Positions 9,497-18,552 are shown, counted from the stretch's first letter. The stretch is DNA of 64,000 bases from Leyella stercorea (GCF_021531355.1 NZ_JADYTS010000001.1:124001-188000), one strand, 5' to 3'. Notes: a model not told the origin generated them from the sequence alone. Numbers and translations: made by a program.

Positions 9497-11572
9497 TTAT
9501 TTCTTAATGTATTTCTTGCCGTTCTTGATGACGATGCCTTTAGCGTCTTCGCTGATTCTCTGACCGCTGATGTTATATGTGGAACCGTTAGCAGATGTCT
9601 GGCCGTTATTGACCGTAATATGGTTGACGGCAGTAGCGACGGCTCCCGACGCGACGTTCATCTCGTATATACGAAGGAACGGACCATCTTTGGCTGTGGT
9701 CTGGCGCACTACAATTTTGAAGTATCTGATGTCGGCAGCCTTGTCGAGAATCACACGGAACGAAGACTTCGCGGGAGCATTGTCGTCGCTGCACAGCAGT
9801 GTCCAGTCGGAGTTGTCGGTAGAGCCGTAGATGTCGTAAGCCTTGATGTGGCGGTTGGCATTGTCGCCCATCTTTATTTCAAAACCACCTACATTCTTCA
9901 TCTCCTGCATGTCCACTACTATATAGTGTGGCAACTGAGCTGTACTTCCATACCACTGCGGATGCCAGTAGGTGTCGTCGTCGCTGTCTACTGTCTGCTG
10001 CGCTCTTCCGTTAGTGCCTTCGCCTGCAGTCTCTTCCGATGAGTATTCTATAGCTTCCCATCCCGTCTTGTCCATCAGGTTGTCGACGAACAGCTGTTCC
10101 TTCTCAATGCGTGCCTTTTCGTTGGCTATGGCAGTAAGCACACGGTCGTTGAGTGGAGTGATGTTGATAGTGTCTACGGGAGTGTAGTCGGTGGCTAATG
10201 CAACTGTTGTCTTGGTCTTGTTTGTTGATGTGTATCCTCCCGTCTGCATGAAGAAGGTGCGGTCGGCAGGGTTGTCGGTAGTGCCCTGTCCGTAGTCGGT
10301 GCGTGCTCCGGTGTTGTCGCCTCCGTCGGTATGACCAAACCCAACGCTGTTGCGGTTGTACCACTTTCCGTTGCTGCGTGCTCGCATATATCCGTTACGA
10401 TAGTAGGCTATGCGGTTGGCTTGGCCTGTCGAGGCGTTGTAGTTTTCGAGGAATGAGTACCATGCATCGAAGTATGTAGTCGAGTTTCGCTTGCGCACGG
10501 TAGCCATATACTGCCATCCCTTGCCGTCGAGCGCATTGAACCATGCTGACACGAGCATGTTGTGCTGTGTGTGCACGGTGGGTTTGCCGTTCACTTCGGT
10601 AGTGTATGATGTTGTTTCGGGGCGACAGTTGGTTATGAACTGTACGTATTTTCCGGGTGTCCAGTACGGACCTTTGCGGTAAGTCTGCACACCGGTGCCT
10701 TCATTTCCGAATCGGTTGGTAGTGGTCAGAGGGTCCCAATCTACAGCACCTGCACGCATATATTCGGGCAGGTTGGGGTCTTCGTCGGTAGAGCCGTCGT
10801 CCCACATCGAGAAGAGCACGTCGTGTCGTGGCGAGCCGTCGGCTGTATATCCATTCATCTGTATGCCCATATATCCGTTGAGCACGCCCAGCGCCATAGC
10901 ATAAGTGCCAATGATGTCCGACTCCTGGGGTAGCATTATCTCCATGAAGCACCAGTCGTAGGCGTCGCCTTTGGGTGCGTTAGGGTCGGTAGAACCCCAT
11001 GAGTAGAGGTGAACTGACGGCGAAGAGAGATAATTGGCAACGTAAGGCTTCTCCGTAGCTGTCGTCTTGAACGTGAAACTGCGTATAAGGTTGATGTTCT
11101 GGTTGCCCGACAGGCATTCCAGCCGATAGCGGTAGTAGACCGAACGCTTGAACGTTACGTCGCCTACAGTTACATCTACGTTGCTGTCGGTTCCGTTGGC
11201 GGTAAATGTCTTGCTGAAAAGCTGCACGTCAGGTGCATCGGGGTCGACGATGGTGAGTTGGAACTTGGCGCTGTAACCTTTCTTTACGTTCAGCTTGATG
11301 GTATTGGTGACGGTTGCGGCAGGCTGATGAAAGTAATAGACTGCGCAAGCGTTGGCATTGGTCCAAGCCGACAGGCTGTTGTAGTTTGTGGCAATGCCGT
11401 TGTTGTCACGTCCCTCTCCGGGAATATATATGCCCGAAGCTCCTGGCTTTCCGTCAAGCGTTTCCACATAGCCTTGGGCTGCCGAGAGTTCGGTTTCGTA
11501 AACCGTTGCGTTTGCATTTATTGTATATAGCGCTATCAATGCGCAATATGCGGTTTTCTTAAAGTCAATCAT
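9497..11572 (-). CDS. Secreted multidomain protein: DUF5077, DUF3472, F5/8 type C domain, T9SS-like tail
   Basis: The ATG at 11572 is chosen because the minus-strand -7 box (11610-11603) overlaps an upstream in-frame ATG at 11605, which would therefore lie outside the transcript. The resulting 691-residue protein starts MIDFKKTAYCALIAL, a signal peptide. By sequence character the order is a DUF5077-like beta domain (about 20-150), a DUF3472 domain rich in Trp/Tyr/Gly (about 170-410), a linker, an F5/8 type C (discoidin-like) carbohydrate-binding domain (about 500-630), and a C-terminal tail YNISGQRI...GKKYIKK. It is probably an exported glycan-binding or glycan-active protein; DUF3472 has no firmly assigned activity. 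Confidence 0.75.
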   Translation of the reverse strand: MIDFKKTAYCALIALYTINANATVYETELSAAQGYVETLDGKPGASGIYIPGEGRDNNGIATNYNSLSAWTNANACAVYYFHQPAATVTNTIKLNVKKGYSAKFQLTIVDPDAPDVQLFSKTFTANGTDSNVDVTVGDVTFKRSVYYRYRLECLSGNQNINLIRSFTFKTTATEKPYVANYLSSPSVHLYSWGSTDPNAPKGDAYDWCFMEIMLPQESDIIGTYAMALGVLNGYMGIQMNGYTADGSPRHDVLFSMWDDGSTDEDPNLPEYMRAGAVDWDPLTTTNRFGNEGTGVQTYRKGPYWTPGKYVQFITNCRPETTSYTTEVNGKPTVHTQHNMLVSAWFNALDGKGWQYMATVRKRNSTTYFDAWYSFLENYNASTGQANRIAYYRNGYMRARSNGKWYNRNSVGFGHTDGGDNTGARTDYGQGTTDNPADRTFFMQTGGYTSTNKTKTTVALATDYTPVDTINITPLNDRVLTAIANEKARIEKEQLFVDNLMDKTGWEAIEYSSEETAGEGTNGRAQQTVDSDDDTYWHPQWYGSTAQLPHYIVVDMQEMKNVGGFEIKMGDNANRHIKAYDIYGSTDNSDWTLLCSDDNAPAKSSFRVILDKAADIRYFKIVVRQTTAKDGPFLRIYEMNVASGAVATAVNHITVNNGQTSANGSTYNISGQRISEDAKGIVIKNGKKYIKK

Positions 11573-11602
11573 ATAACAACAATAATTTTTTATAACCTCA
11601 CG

Positions 11603-11610
11603 CAAAGGTA
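11603..11610 (-). promoter_or_regulatory. -7 box for the DUF3472 protein gene
   Basis: The minus strand reads TACCTTTG. No convincing -33 box is seen at normal spacing. The box fixes the translation start downstream of 11603. Confidence 0.6.
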
Positions 11611-11694
11611 CGGTTTTATGCTAAGAAACGGGTAAAGCCAAACGTTAAAAACTCAACGTTAGGTTTTTGTATGTACAGCTTGTTTTCTTCTGTT

Positions 11695-11724
11695 TTATCC
11701 AGTATTTTGCGTTGTACTGGATAA
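11695..11724. other. Perfect 10-bp hairpin after the GHL10 gene
   Basis: TTATCCAGTA pairs with TACTGGATAA around a 10-nt loop, just past the stop of the minus-strand gene at 11735. It lacks a T run on the correct side for a classical minus-strand terminator, so it may instead be an RNA-stabilising hairpin or part of one. Confidence 0.5.
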
Positions 11725-11734
11725 AAAAGCCTTT

Positions 11735-13450
11735 TTATTTTCTGAACATTCCCACTCTGTGGCTTACGCCCTTGCTGTTGAGTGTACGCAGAATGTACAC
11801 TCCGCGGGGCAGCGAGCTGACGCTCACGGTGCGTGTGCGACGATAGGGCAGGGTGGTTATGGCTGCCTGCTGCATCGTCTCTACAATCAGAAAGTCGGCA
11901 TCTGCCAGCGCAGTGTAATGCGGCAGCGTGACGTTTGTGCCGTCGCAGGGCAGCATGGTGTTGCGTGTGGCGGTGCTGTGGCTGCATGCGTCGGTAGCCA
12001 TATAGTCATGGCAGGGCTGCTGCAGTGCTGCGCTCTCGTTGCCATAGCGGTCGGTGGCGCATACGGCATAATATATGTTGTCGTTGTCGGGAATGGTGAG
12101 CTGGCGGCTTTGACGTCGTGCTACGATGATGTTGCGTGCATCGTTTGTGTCGACAGGATATCGGGTCGAGGCATAAACGTTGAACAGCATCATCGTAGTG
12201 TCAGCCACGTTGTGGCGCCATGACATCAGTGCTGTGCCGTTGCCGTTGGATGTGATGCTTAGGTTTTGGGGAGCGTCGGGGCGTGTTTTGCTCTGCCATG
12301 TCATAGGCGGAATGAGCGATGCATACTGCGAGTATTCGTTGCGGGCGTATTGGTATATGCCCTTGGTGTCGTCAGTGAAGAATTTAGAGCGGAAATAGGC
12401 GTGTCCCAATCCCTCGGCACGCAGAAACTCCAGTTCGCGCGTTATGTCGCTCAACGCCCAGTTGCGCTCGCGTGGCGACATGAAGTATATGCCCAGTCCC
12501 GGCACAACGATGCGTCCGTGGCTTCGCTCTTTCCAGTCGAGGGCGAAGGGGAAGAAGTCGTTGTCGCGAAAGTACATCATCGGGAACAGCTCGTCCATCA
12601 GTCCGTCGCGCAACCAAAGTTCGGCATCCTGGCAAACCTTGGTGTTGGCGTTCCATCCACGGCTCCAGTAGCGCTGCGTGTCGTCATACTTGCCTATGGG
12701 CGAGCAGCTCATCTTCACCCACGGCTTTATGCTTTTTACACGACGGGATATAGTGCGTACGATGCGTGTTATGTTGTCGCGGCCCTTGTCGCGTGCCAAA
12801 GTCTTCAGCTTGGGCAGTTCTTCGGGATAGCGTATGTAGTCGAGGTGGATGCCGTCTACGTCGTAGGCGCGTGTCACTTCGGCACAGATGCTTGCCAGAT
12901 AGTCGGCAGTCTGCTGGGTCTCTGGATTCATGTAGCCGTCGGCCTTGATGCGTATGATGTTGCGCGGCATCTTCTTGCGCAGCAGTTTGCATCCCATTGC
13001 GTCCCATTTGCCTACAGGCATGGTGACAATCCATGCATGTAGCTCCATGCCACGTCGGTGGCATTCGTTGATGGCAAATTGCAGAGCGTCGTAGCCCGGA
13101 CTCTTGCCTGGGTGTCCCGACAGACATCCGTCCCACGGTTCGTAAGCCGAAGGATATATCACAGTGCCGCGTACACGGGTCTGCAGCAGTACGGTGTTGA
13201 TGCCGGCAGCCTGCAGTTGGTCCAGAATTTGGCGTAATTCGTTCTGCTGTTTTTCTATCGAGCGTGCCGACTGGGCGTAGGTGTGGGGCCAGTCGATGCC
13301 GCCAATGGTGGTGAGCCATACGGCGCGCACCTCATGTTTGGGTGGTCGTGCAGTGCAGGCTACGGTCTGAGCCATGCTGTTAGGGGTACATGCTATCAGT
13401 GCCAGAATGGCAATGATGAGTGAAAATATGTAAGGGTGGTTTTTTCTCAT
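11735..13450 (-). CDS. Secreted GHL10-type glycoside hydrolase-like protein with FnIII and T9SS-like tail
   Basis: The start at 13450 gives a 571-residue protein beginning MRKNHPYIFSLIIAI, a signal peptide. The catalytic-type region (about 40-350) matches the GHL10 (YngK/DUF4015-like) TIM-barrel family: EVRAVWLTTIGGIDWP, LQAAGINTVLLQTRVRG and YDVDGIHLDYIRYP, with acidic residues in the usual strand-end positions. A fibronectin type III-like domain (about 400-490, RPDAPQNLSITSN...) follows, then an 80-residue tail (SLPRGVYILRTLNSKG) typical of T9SS sorting domains. It likely cleaves or binds an extracellular glycan. It is transcribed separately from the neighbouring DUF3472 gene. Confidence 0.82.
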   Translation of the reverse strand: MRKNHPYIFSLIIAILALIACTPNSMAQTVACTARPPKHEVRAVWLTTIGGIDWPHTYAQSARSIEKQQNELRQILDQLQAAGINTVLLQTRVRGTVIYPSAYEPWDGCLSGHPGKSPGYDALQFAINECHRRGMELHAWIVTMPVGKWDAMGCKLLRKKMPRNIIRIKADGYMNPETQQTADYLASICAEVTRAYDVDGIHLDYIRYPEELPKLKTLARDKGRDNITRIVRTISRRVKSIKPWVKMSCSPIGKYDDTQRYWSRGWNANTKVCQDAELWLRDGLMDELFPMMYFRDNDFFPFALDWKERSHGRIVVPGLGIYFMSPRERNWALSDITRELEFLRAEGLGHAYFRSKFFTDDTKGIYQYARNEYSQYASLIPPMTWQSKTRPDAPQNLSITSNGNGTALMSWRHNVADTTMMLFNVYASTRYPVDTNDARNIIVARRQSRQLTIPDNDNIYYAVCATDRYGNESAALQQPCHDYMATDACSHSTATRNTMLPCDGTNVTLPHYTALADADFLIVETMQQAAITTLPYRRTRTVSVSSLPRGVYILRTLNSKGVSHRVGMFRK

Positions 13451-13479
13451 TTTGTGTTCGCTTTTTTGCAATTGAACCA

Positions 13480-13487
13480 CAAAGGTA
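13480..13487 (-). promoter_or_regulatory. -7 box for the GHL10 gene
   Basis: The minus strand reads TACCTTTG, about 30 bp upstream of the chosen ATG at 13450. An in-frame upstream ATG at 13552 lies beyond this promoter and is therefore rejected as the start. Confidence 0.65.
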
Positions 13488-13520
13488 GCTATATTTTTCT
13501 GTTTCGAACGGCATATTGTC

Positions 13521-13549
13521 TTGTTTATGAAATATATTATGTAAATTTG
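13521..13549 (+). promoter_or_regulatory. Promoter of the small outer-membrane barrel gene
   Basis: TTG at 13521-13523 and the -7 box TAAATTTG at 13542-13549 are 18 bp apart. The leader is about 23 nt. Confidence 0.65.
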
Positions 13550-13578
13550 CAACTATTCAAATCAAAAACAATCAGATT

Positions 13579-14076
13579 ATGAGAAAGAAATTAATGGCAA
13601 TGGTTGTAGCTCTGTTTGCAGCCGTTACAGCAAATGCTCAGTTTGAGGAGGGCAAGGTATATGTAGGTGGCTCGCTTACTGGCTTTAACATGAAATATAC
13701 AGGATCGGAGAAGTTCTCAATCGGCACACAGGCTCAGGCAGGTTATTTCGTTGCCGACGACCTTATGCTTCTCGGACAGTTCAACTACGAGCACTCTGGC
13801 AAAAAGGAAATTGCAGATAAGTTTTCGGTTGGCGTCGGTGGTCGCTATTACATCGAGCAGAACGGCATATATCTTGGCGTAAACTGCAAGTATGTGCATG
13901 CAGGCAAGAAGTTCAACGACTTTATGCCGGGTGTAGAGGTTGGCTATGCCTACTTCCTCAACAATTCGGTTACGGTAGAGCCTGCTATCTACTACGATCA
14001 GTCGTTCAAGAACCACAAGGATTTCTCGACCATCGGTCTGAAGATAGGTGTTGGCATTTATCTGTTCAATCAATAA
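13579..14076 (+). CDS. Small outer-membrane beta-barrel protein
   Basis: The protein has 165 residues with a signal peptide (MRKKLMAMVVALFAAVTANAQ, cleavage after NAQ). The mature region shows alternating strands and tight turns (VYVGGSLTGFNMKY, GVGGRYYIEQNGIYLGVNCKYVH) and ends in GLKIGVGIYLFNQ, consistent with an eight-stranded OmpW/OmpX-size barrel. Its function cannot be assigned from sequence. It has its own promoter, and recR starts 40 bp downstream. Confidence 0.78.
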   Translation: MRKKLMAMVVALFAAVTANAQFEEGKVYVGGSLTGFNMKYTGSEKFSIGTQAQAGYFVADDLMLLGQFNYEHSGKKEIADKFSVGVGGRYYIEQNGIYLGVNCKYVHAGKKFNDFMPGVEVGYAYFLNNSVTVEPAIYYDQSFKNHKDFSTIGLKIGVGIYLFNQ

Positions 14077-14116
14077 TCCACGCTCTTAGGTCAGACTATA
14101 TCTATATTTCATACTG

Positions 14117-14731
14117 ATGGATAATGCATATCCCTCCAAACTGCTTGAGAAAGCGGTGGGAGAATTTTCTAAATTACCGGGCATAGGTCGCAAGACAGCC
14201 TTGCGGCTTGTGCTCAATATGCTGCGCCGCTCGGAAGAAGAAGTAGAGGAGTTTGCCGGTGCTGTGTCGCGACTGCGCAAGGACGTCAAGTACTGCCGCG
14301 TGTGCCACAACATCAGCGACACCGACGTGTGCCCGATATGCTCCGACACCCATCGCGACGCGTCGACGATATGCGTCGTCGAGAACATACGCGATGTCAT
14401 GGCGGTGGAGAATACTCAGCAGTATGGCGGACTGTATCATGTCCTGGGCGGAATCATTTCGCCCATGGACGGCATCGGTCCGTCCGACATTGAGATTGAT
14501 TCGCTCGTGAAGCGTGTGGCTGACGGTGGCGTGCGCGAGGTGATACTTGCCCTCAGCTCCACCATGGAGGGCGACACCACCAACTTCTACATATCGCGCA
14601 AGCTGGCTCCATACGATGTTGAGCTGAGCGTCATAGCGCGTGGCATTTCTGTAGGCGACGAACTGGAGTATACCGACGAGGTTACTTTGGGACGCGCCAT
14701 TATTAACCGTACTAAAATGACTGGTAAATGA
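14117..14731 (+). CDS. recR: Recombination mediator RecR
   Basis: RecR acts with RecO/RecF to load RecA onto SSB-coated gaps. The 204-residue protein has the N-terminal helix-hairpin-helix ([12 protein letters not shown]), a four-cysteine zinc motif ([16 protein letters not shown]), and a Toprim domain beginning ICVVE and containing the [12 protein letters not shown] block. Its stop overlaps the next start by four bases (ATGA), so it heads a translationally coupled operon of four genes. Confidence 0.96.
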   Translation: MDNAYPSKLLEKAVGEFSKLPGIGRKTALRLVLNMLRRSEEEVEEFAGAVSRLRKDVKYCRVCHNISDTDVCPICSDTHRDASTICVVENIRDVMAVENTQQYGGLYHVLGGIISPMDGIGPSDIEIDSLVKRVADGGVREVILALSSTMEGDTTNFYISRKLAPYDVELSVIARGISVGDELEYTDEVTLGRAIINRTKMTGK

Positions 14732-15198
14732 TAAGACATACTCGCAACGTTCTTATGCTTGTGTTGGGCATTGCGGTGGCTGTATCGCTTATAGCTGTGC
14801 TGCTGTGCGAGACCGACACGTTGCCCGTAGGCGTGCTGTCGGGTCGTGGAGGTAGCGATGAGTTTGTCCTCACTATGCTTATGGAGTTGCTCACGCTGTG
14901 CGCCATTCCGCTGGCACTGCGCCTGTTCCGCTTCAAGGCCATAGCCGCCCGCCTCACCTCGGCTGCCGAATTGCTGCGCTGGGGTATGGTTCGAATGCTT
15001 ATGCTGTGTCTGCCAATGGTGGCAAACACATTTTTATATTATATATACATGAATGTGGCCTTCGGCTATATGGCCATAATCTTGTTGCTGAGCCTGTATT
15101 TCGTGCTGCCTACCATGGCACGCTGCGAGGTAGAGATAAATGACGGCACCAGTACTGCCGACGACACGCAGGCCGATGCAGAAACTGAAAAACAGTAG
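14728..15198 (+). CDS. Four-TM membrane protein of unknown function
   Basis: The 156-residue protein has four strong hydrophobic segments (about 6-27, 46-64, 87-107, 109-129) and an acidic C-terminal tail ([13 protein letters not shown]). No catalytic motif is evident. It overlaps recR by four bases and ends 3 bp before the glycosyltransferase, so it is co-transcribed with them. In Bacteroidales an unnamed membrane protein often follows recR in this position; its role is unknown. Confidence 0.75.
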   Translation: MIRHTRNVLMLVLGIAVAVSLIAVLLCETDTLPVGVLSGRGGSDEFVLTMLMELLTLCAIPLALRLFRFKAIAARLTSAAELLRWGMVRMLMLCLPMVANTFLYYIYMNVAFGYMAIILLLSLYFVLPTMARCEVEINDGTSTADDTQADAETEKQ

Positions 15199-15201
15199 AA
15201 A

Positions 15202-16392
15202 ATGGTGAAACTGTCGGTAGTAATAGTTAGCTATAAGGTACGCGCCTATGTAGAGCAATGCCTAATGTCGCTCTTACGCTCGCTGCGTGATATAGACGCT
15301 GAGGTGTTTGTCGTGGACAACAATTCGCACGACGGCACCGTCCAGCTCATACGTTCTCGTTTTCCGCATGTCAAGGTTATGGACAGCAGCCATAACCTCG
15401 GCTTTGCGCGTGCCAACAATGCAGCCATCCGACAGAGCACAGGTGAGTACGTGCTCTTGCTCAATCCCGACACCATAGTGGCGGAGGACACCATAAGCAC
15501 CGTACTCGATTTTATGGATGCCCATCCCCAAGCGGGCAGTGCAGGTGTGGCAATGCAGTGTGTAGACGGATCGCTCGCTCCCGAGTCGCGTCGCGGCCGC
15601 CCAACGCCAATGACGGCTTTCTACAAGATGTGCGGCCTGTGCGCCATGTTCCCACGTAGCCGTTTCGGCCGTTACTATATGGGCGGAATGTCGTGGAGCG
15701 AGGCAGGACGCATTGACGTGGTGAGCGGAGCCTTCTGTATGATGAGGCGTTCGGCGCTGGATAGGGTAGGACTGCTCGACGAAGACTTCTTCATGTATGG
15801 CGAGGACATCGACCTCTCGTGTCGCATAGCCGATGCCGGCTACGAGAATTGGTACATCCCGGCACACATACTGCACTACAAAGGCGAGAGTTCACACCAG
15901 TCGTCGTTCCGCTATGTCCACGTGTTCTACAATGCCATGCTCATCTTCTTCCGCAAGCATTACGGCAGTGTGAGCCATCTTGTGGCGCTGCCCATCAAGG
16001 CAGCCATAGTGTTGAAAGCCACAATAGCCCTTGTCTCTATGCAGATGCGTGCCGTGAAGCGTGCTCTCGGCTTTGTCGACTCGCAGCACATGCGCCGTGC
16101 CGCCTATGTATTTATATGCACTAAGGACAGCGAAGCCAAGTGTCGTGACATCGCCTTGCGCAACGCCCTTGAGGCTACGTTCGTAGTAGGCGATGCACAT
16201 AAGCTGCCACAAGGCCATGCCTGCATGCCATTGCCCGACGCCCATAAGGTGTACGTGGTATACGATATCGACGCATTCGCATTCGGACAGGTGCTGCGCC
16301 TGTTCCGTGAGAATCAGCATAAGGGAGTGTCAATGGGCACATTCAGCAGCAAGACAGGCAATATAATCACTTATGAGGAGGTCTTGTCATGA
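15202..16392 (+). CDS. Family 2 glycosyltransferase (rhamnosyltransferase-like)
   Basis: This is a cytosolic GT-A enzyme likely to add a sugar to a lipid-linked glycan. The N-terminal fold begins VKLSVVIVSYKVRAYVEQC and has VVDNNSHDGT, the donor-site LLNPDTIV block, and the catalytic FFMYGEDIDLSCRIADAGY block. These resemble WbbL-type dTDP-rhamnosyltransferases. The total is 396 residues, with an extra C-terminal region (about 300-396) lacking clear similarity. It is embedded in the recR operon, and its stop overlaps the acetyltransferase start by four bases. The acceptor and donor are not determined. Confidence 0.85.
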   Translation: MVKLSVVIVSYKVRAYVEQCLMSLLRSLRDIDAEVFVVDNNSHDGTVQLIRSRFPHVKVMDSSHNLGFARANNAAIRQSTGEYVLLLNPDTIVAEDTISTVLDFMDAHPQAGSAGVAMQCVDGSLAPESRRGRPTPMTAFYKMCGLCAMFPRSRFGRYYMGGMSWSEAGRIDVVSGAFCMMRRSALDRVGLLDEDFFMYGEDIDLSCRIADAGYENWYIPAHILHYKGESSHQSSFRYVHVFYNAMLIFFRKHYGSVSHLVALPIKAAIVLKATIALVSMQMRAVKRALGFVDSQHMRRAAYVFICTKDSEAKCRDIALRNALEATFVVGDAHKLPQGHACMPLPDAHKVYVVYDIDAFAFGQVLRLFRENQHKGVSMGTFSSKTGNIITYEEVLS

Positions 16393-16916
16393 GCGAAATG
16401 AATCTTACCAAGGTGCGGTTGAGGGCTATGGAGCCTGAAGACCTCGACTTTCTGTACAATATCGAGAACGACCGCGAGCTGTGGAACGTGGGCAACACAA
16501 ACGTGCCCTACTCGCGCTATGTGCTGCACGACTATATAGCCAACGCCACAAACGACATATACAGCGACGGCCAGGTGCGCATGATAGTTGAGAATGCCGA
16601 AGGGTGTACGGTGGGAATGGCCGACCTCTTCGACTTCAATGCCAGCCACAGACGCGCCGAACTGAGCATCGTCATTATGCGAGGCTTTCGCCGTTGTGGG
16701 TATGCTGAGGCTGCCGTGCGCCATATGCTGAGCTATGCGCAGCGCATTCTGCACCTCAATCAGGTGTATGCCGTCATCTCCGTAGACAACAAGCCATCGA
16801 TTGCTTTGTTTGAGAAATGTGGCTTTATAAAGTCGGCAAACCTGCAAAAATGGCTCTTCGATGGCGAAAAATACATAGATGCAGTAATTATGAGTAATTT
16901 TTTTGAAAAAATATGA
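16389..16916 (+). CDS. GNAT-family N-acetyltransferase
   Basis: The 175-residue protein begins VRLRAMEPEDLDFLYNIENDRELW, typical of RimJ/SpeG-like GNATs. It has the acetyl-CoA loop region IMRGFRRCGYAEAAVRHML and the C-terminal VDNKPSIALFEKCGFIK block. The similarity is closest in character to spermidine/diamine or ribosomal-protein N-acetyltransferases; the substrate is unknown. It is the last gene of the recR operon, overlapping the glycosyltransferase by four bases. Confidence 0.88.
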   Translation: MSEMNLTKVRLRAMEPEDLDFLYNIENDRELWNVGNTNVPYSRYVLHDYIANATNDIYSDGQVRMIVENAEGCTVGMADLFDFNASHRRAELSIVIMRGFRRCGYAEAAVRHMLSYAQRILHLNQVYAVISVDNKPSIALFEKCGFIKSANLQKWLFDGEKYIDAVIMSNFFEKI

Positions 16917-16924
16917 CAAAAAGC

Positions 16925-16955
16925 TTTGTCAATTCAAATAATATTCATACCTTTG
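16925..16955 (+). promoter_or_regulatory. Promoter of tRNA-Asp
   Basis: TTTG at 16925-16928 and the -7 box TACCTTTG at 16948-16955 are 19 bp apart, a near-ideal Bacteroidota promoter. Confidence 0.8.
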
Positions 16956-17008
16956 CACTCGCTTAAAAAACGGCAGAACAAGGTTTTTTATTAAGCCTTA
17001 ATCATACT

Positions 17009-17082
17009 GGTGCGTTAGTTCAGTTGGTTAGAATACATGCCTGTCACGCATGGGGTCACGAGTTCGAGTCTCGTACGCACCG
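17009..17082 (+). tRNA. tRNA-Asp (anticodon GTC)
   Basis: The 74-nt sequence folds as a cloverleaf: acceptor GGTGCGT with ACGCACC, anticodon stem CATGC/GCATG around the loop CTGTCAC (anticodon GTC), and T-arm ACGAG/CTCGT with TTCGAGT loop bases. The discriminator base is G and no CCA is encoded. Confidence 0.96.
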
Positions 17083-17090
17083 CTGATTAG

Positions 17091-17123
17091 ATGAGGAGCT
17101 TTTAATTAAGCCCCTCATTTTTT
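17091..17123 (+). terminator. Terminator after tRNA-Asp
   Basis: ATGAGGAGCTT pairs with AAGCCCCTCAT around a TTAATT loop and is followed by a T run. Confidence 0.85.
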
Positions 17124-17141
17124 GTATATATACATTTATTT

Positions 17142-17158
17142 TGTCTAATTATTTGACA
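17142..17158 (+). promoter_or_regulatory. 17-bp dyad operator upstream of the response regulator gene
   Basis: TGTCTAATTATTTGACA is a TGTC-N9-GACA dyad. It matches 16 of 17 bases of one of the two dyads upstream of the efflux operon (29236-29252 read on the minus strand). It lies immediately upstream of the -33 region of the response regulator gene, so autoregulation by that protein is inferred. Confidence 0.7.
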
Positions 17159-17167
17159 ATCGCAACC

Positions 17168-17194
17168 TTGTTTCGATGTTTTTTTGTAGCTTTG
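17168..17194 (+). promoter_or_regulatory. Promoter of the sigma-54 response regulator, probably leaderless
   Basis: TTG at 17168-17170 precedes the -7 box TAGCTTTG at 17187-17194 by 16 bp. The chosen ATG begins at 17200, about where transcription should start, so the mRNA may be leaderless or have a leader of very few nucleotides. Confidence 0.6.
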
Positions 17195-17199
17195 TTATC

Positions 17200-18552
17200 A
17201 TGATAAAGAAACAAGGAACGATACTTATTGTTGACGACAACCGCAACATACTCACTACGGTGAGGATGCTGCTTGACCCCATATTCCATAATATCATCAC
17301 CATAGCCAATCCAAACTCTATCCCTGCCAAACTGAGAGAGGAACATCCTGACGTGGTATTGCTCGATATGAACTTTTCGAGTGGCATCAATTCGGGGAAC
17401 GAGGGACTCTTTTGGCTTAGAGAAATCAAGAGTATTAGTCCGAAGACCGAGGTTGTGCTTTTCACTGCTTATGCTGATATCCAACTCGCCGTAACGGGCA
17501 TAAAGGAAGGAGCAGCCGACTTCATCGTGAAGCCTTTCGACAACGAGAAGATGATCGGTACATTGTTGGAGGCAAGGGATAAGAACAAGACAGCGGACAA
17601 AGCTATGGGCAAGCATAGTGGAAAAGCCGCACAAAGCGTGATGTATTGGGGAGATAGCGAAGCGATGACCAATTTGCGACACGTGGTGGAGAAGGTTGCA
17701 GCCACCGATGCCAACATCCTTATCACGGGCGAAAACGGAACAGGCAAAGAGGTATTGGCTAACGAGATTCATCGGCTGTCGGCTCGTAGCTGTAAGAAGA
17801 TGCTGCCGGTGGACATGGGAGCCATTTCGGAAACCCTTTTCGAAAGCGAACTCTTCGGTCATGTTAAGGGAGCATTTACGGATGCCAAGGTGGACAAACC
17901 GGGCAAGTTTGAACTTGCCGATGGCAGTACAATATTTCTTGATGAGATAGGCAACCTCTCGTATAGCCTTCAGGCAAAACTCCTCACTGCCCTGCAACGC
18001 AGAAGCATAGTAAGAGTGGGTGGGTCGACACAGATTCCTATAAATGTCCGACTGGTATGTGCCACCAACCGCAATCTACAGCAGATGGTGAACGACGGCG
18101 AATTCAGAGAGGATTTGCTTTACCGCATCAACACCATACACCTTGAACTGCCAGCCCTCAGACAGCGAAAGGCTGACATCGTGCCGCTCGCCAACCGTTT
18201 CCTTCGTCAATATGGCGACATGTATAACAAGACAAACTTACGCTTTTCGGATGAGGCAGAGAAGAAACTCATCAGTCTGCCTTGGTATGGCAATATCCGA
18301 GAGCTTCAGCACGCCATTGAGAAAGCCGTGATATTGTCGGATGGTGGAATGATTTCGGCTGAGGATATCGACGGCGGCAACCAGACGAGAAGGGAGAAAC
18401 CATTGGAAGAGGTGCAGACACTCGACGAGATGGAAAGTCGCATGATAGAGAAAACCATCAAGGAATGCGAGGGCAATCTGTCGGTGGTGGCAGCAAGACT
18501 GGGCATTTCCCGTCAAACGCTTTATAATAAGATCAAGCGATACGGAATTTAA
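17200..18552 (+). CDS. NtrC-family sigma-54-dependent response regulator
   Basis: This 450-residue regulator has three domains. The receiver (1-125) has the acidic pair D12/D13, phospho-acceptor D56 in VVLLDMNF, and the conserved lysine in VKPFDNEK. The AAA+ sigma-54 activation domain (about 145-375) has Walker A GENGTGKE, the sigma-54-contacting loop GAFTDA (a common variant of GAFTGA) and a Walker B region with FLDEIG. The C-terminal Fis-type helix-turn-helix has VVAARLGISRQTLYNKIK. The ATG at 17200 gives the normal N terminus; an in-frame ATG at 17176 lies upstream of the -7 box. It is followed by its probable histidine kinase, and the dyads at 17142 and 29236-29273 are its likely targets. 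Confidence 0.93.
   Translation: MIKKQGTILIVDDNRNILTTVRMLLDPIFHNIITIANPNSIPAKLREEHPDVVLLDMNFSSGINSGNEGLFWLREIKSISPKTEVVLFTAYADIQLAVTGIKEGAADFIVKPFDNEKMIGTLLEARDKNKTADKAMGKHSGKAAQSVMYWGDSEAMTNLRHVVEKVAATDANILITGENGTGKEVLANEIHRLSARSCKKMLPVDMGAISETLFESELFGHVKGAFTDAKVDKPGKFELADGSTIFLDEIGNLSYSLQAKLLTALQRRSIVRVGGSTQIPINVRLVCATNRNLQQMVNDGEFREDLLYRINTIHLELPALRQRKADIVPLANRFLRQYGDMYNKTNLRFSDEAEKKLISLPWYGNIRELQHAIEKAVILSDGGMISAEDIDGGNQTRREKPLEEVQTLDEMESRMIEKTIKECEGNLSVVAARLGISRQTLYNKIKRYGI

Noticed and set aside
11695..11724. Minus-strand terminator
   Set aside because: A T run is on the wrong side; kept only as an unexplained hairpin.
12266..13042. 258-residue plus-strand frame inside the GHL10 gene
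   Set aside because: It is a shadow frame; the minus strand encodes clear domain motifs.
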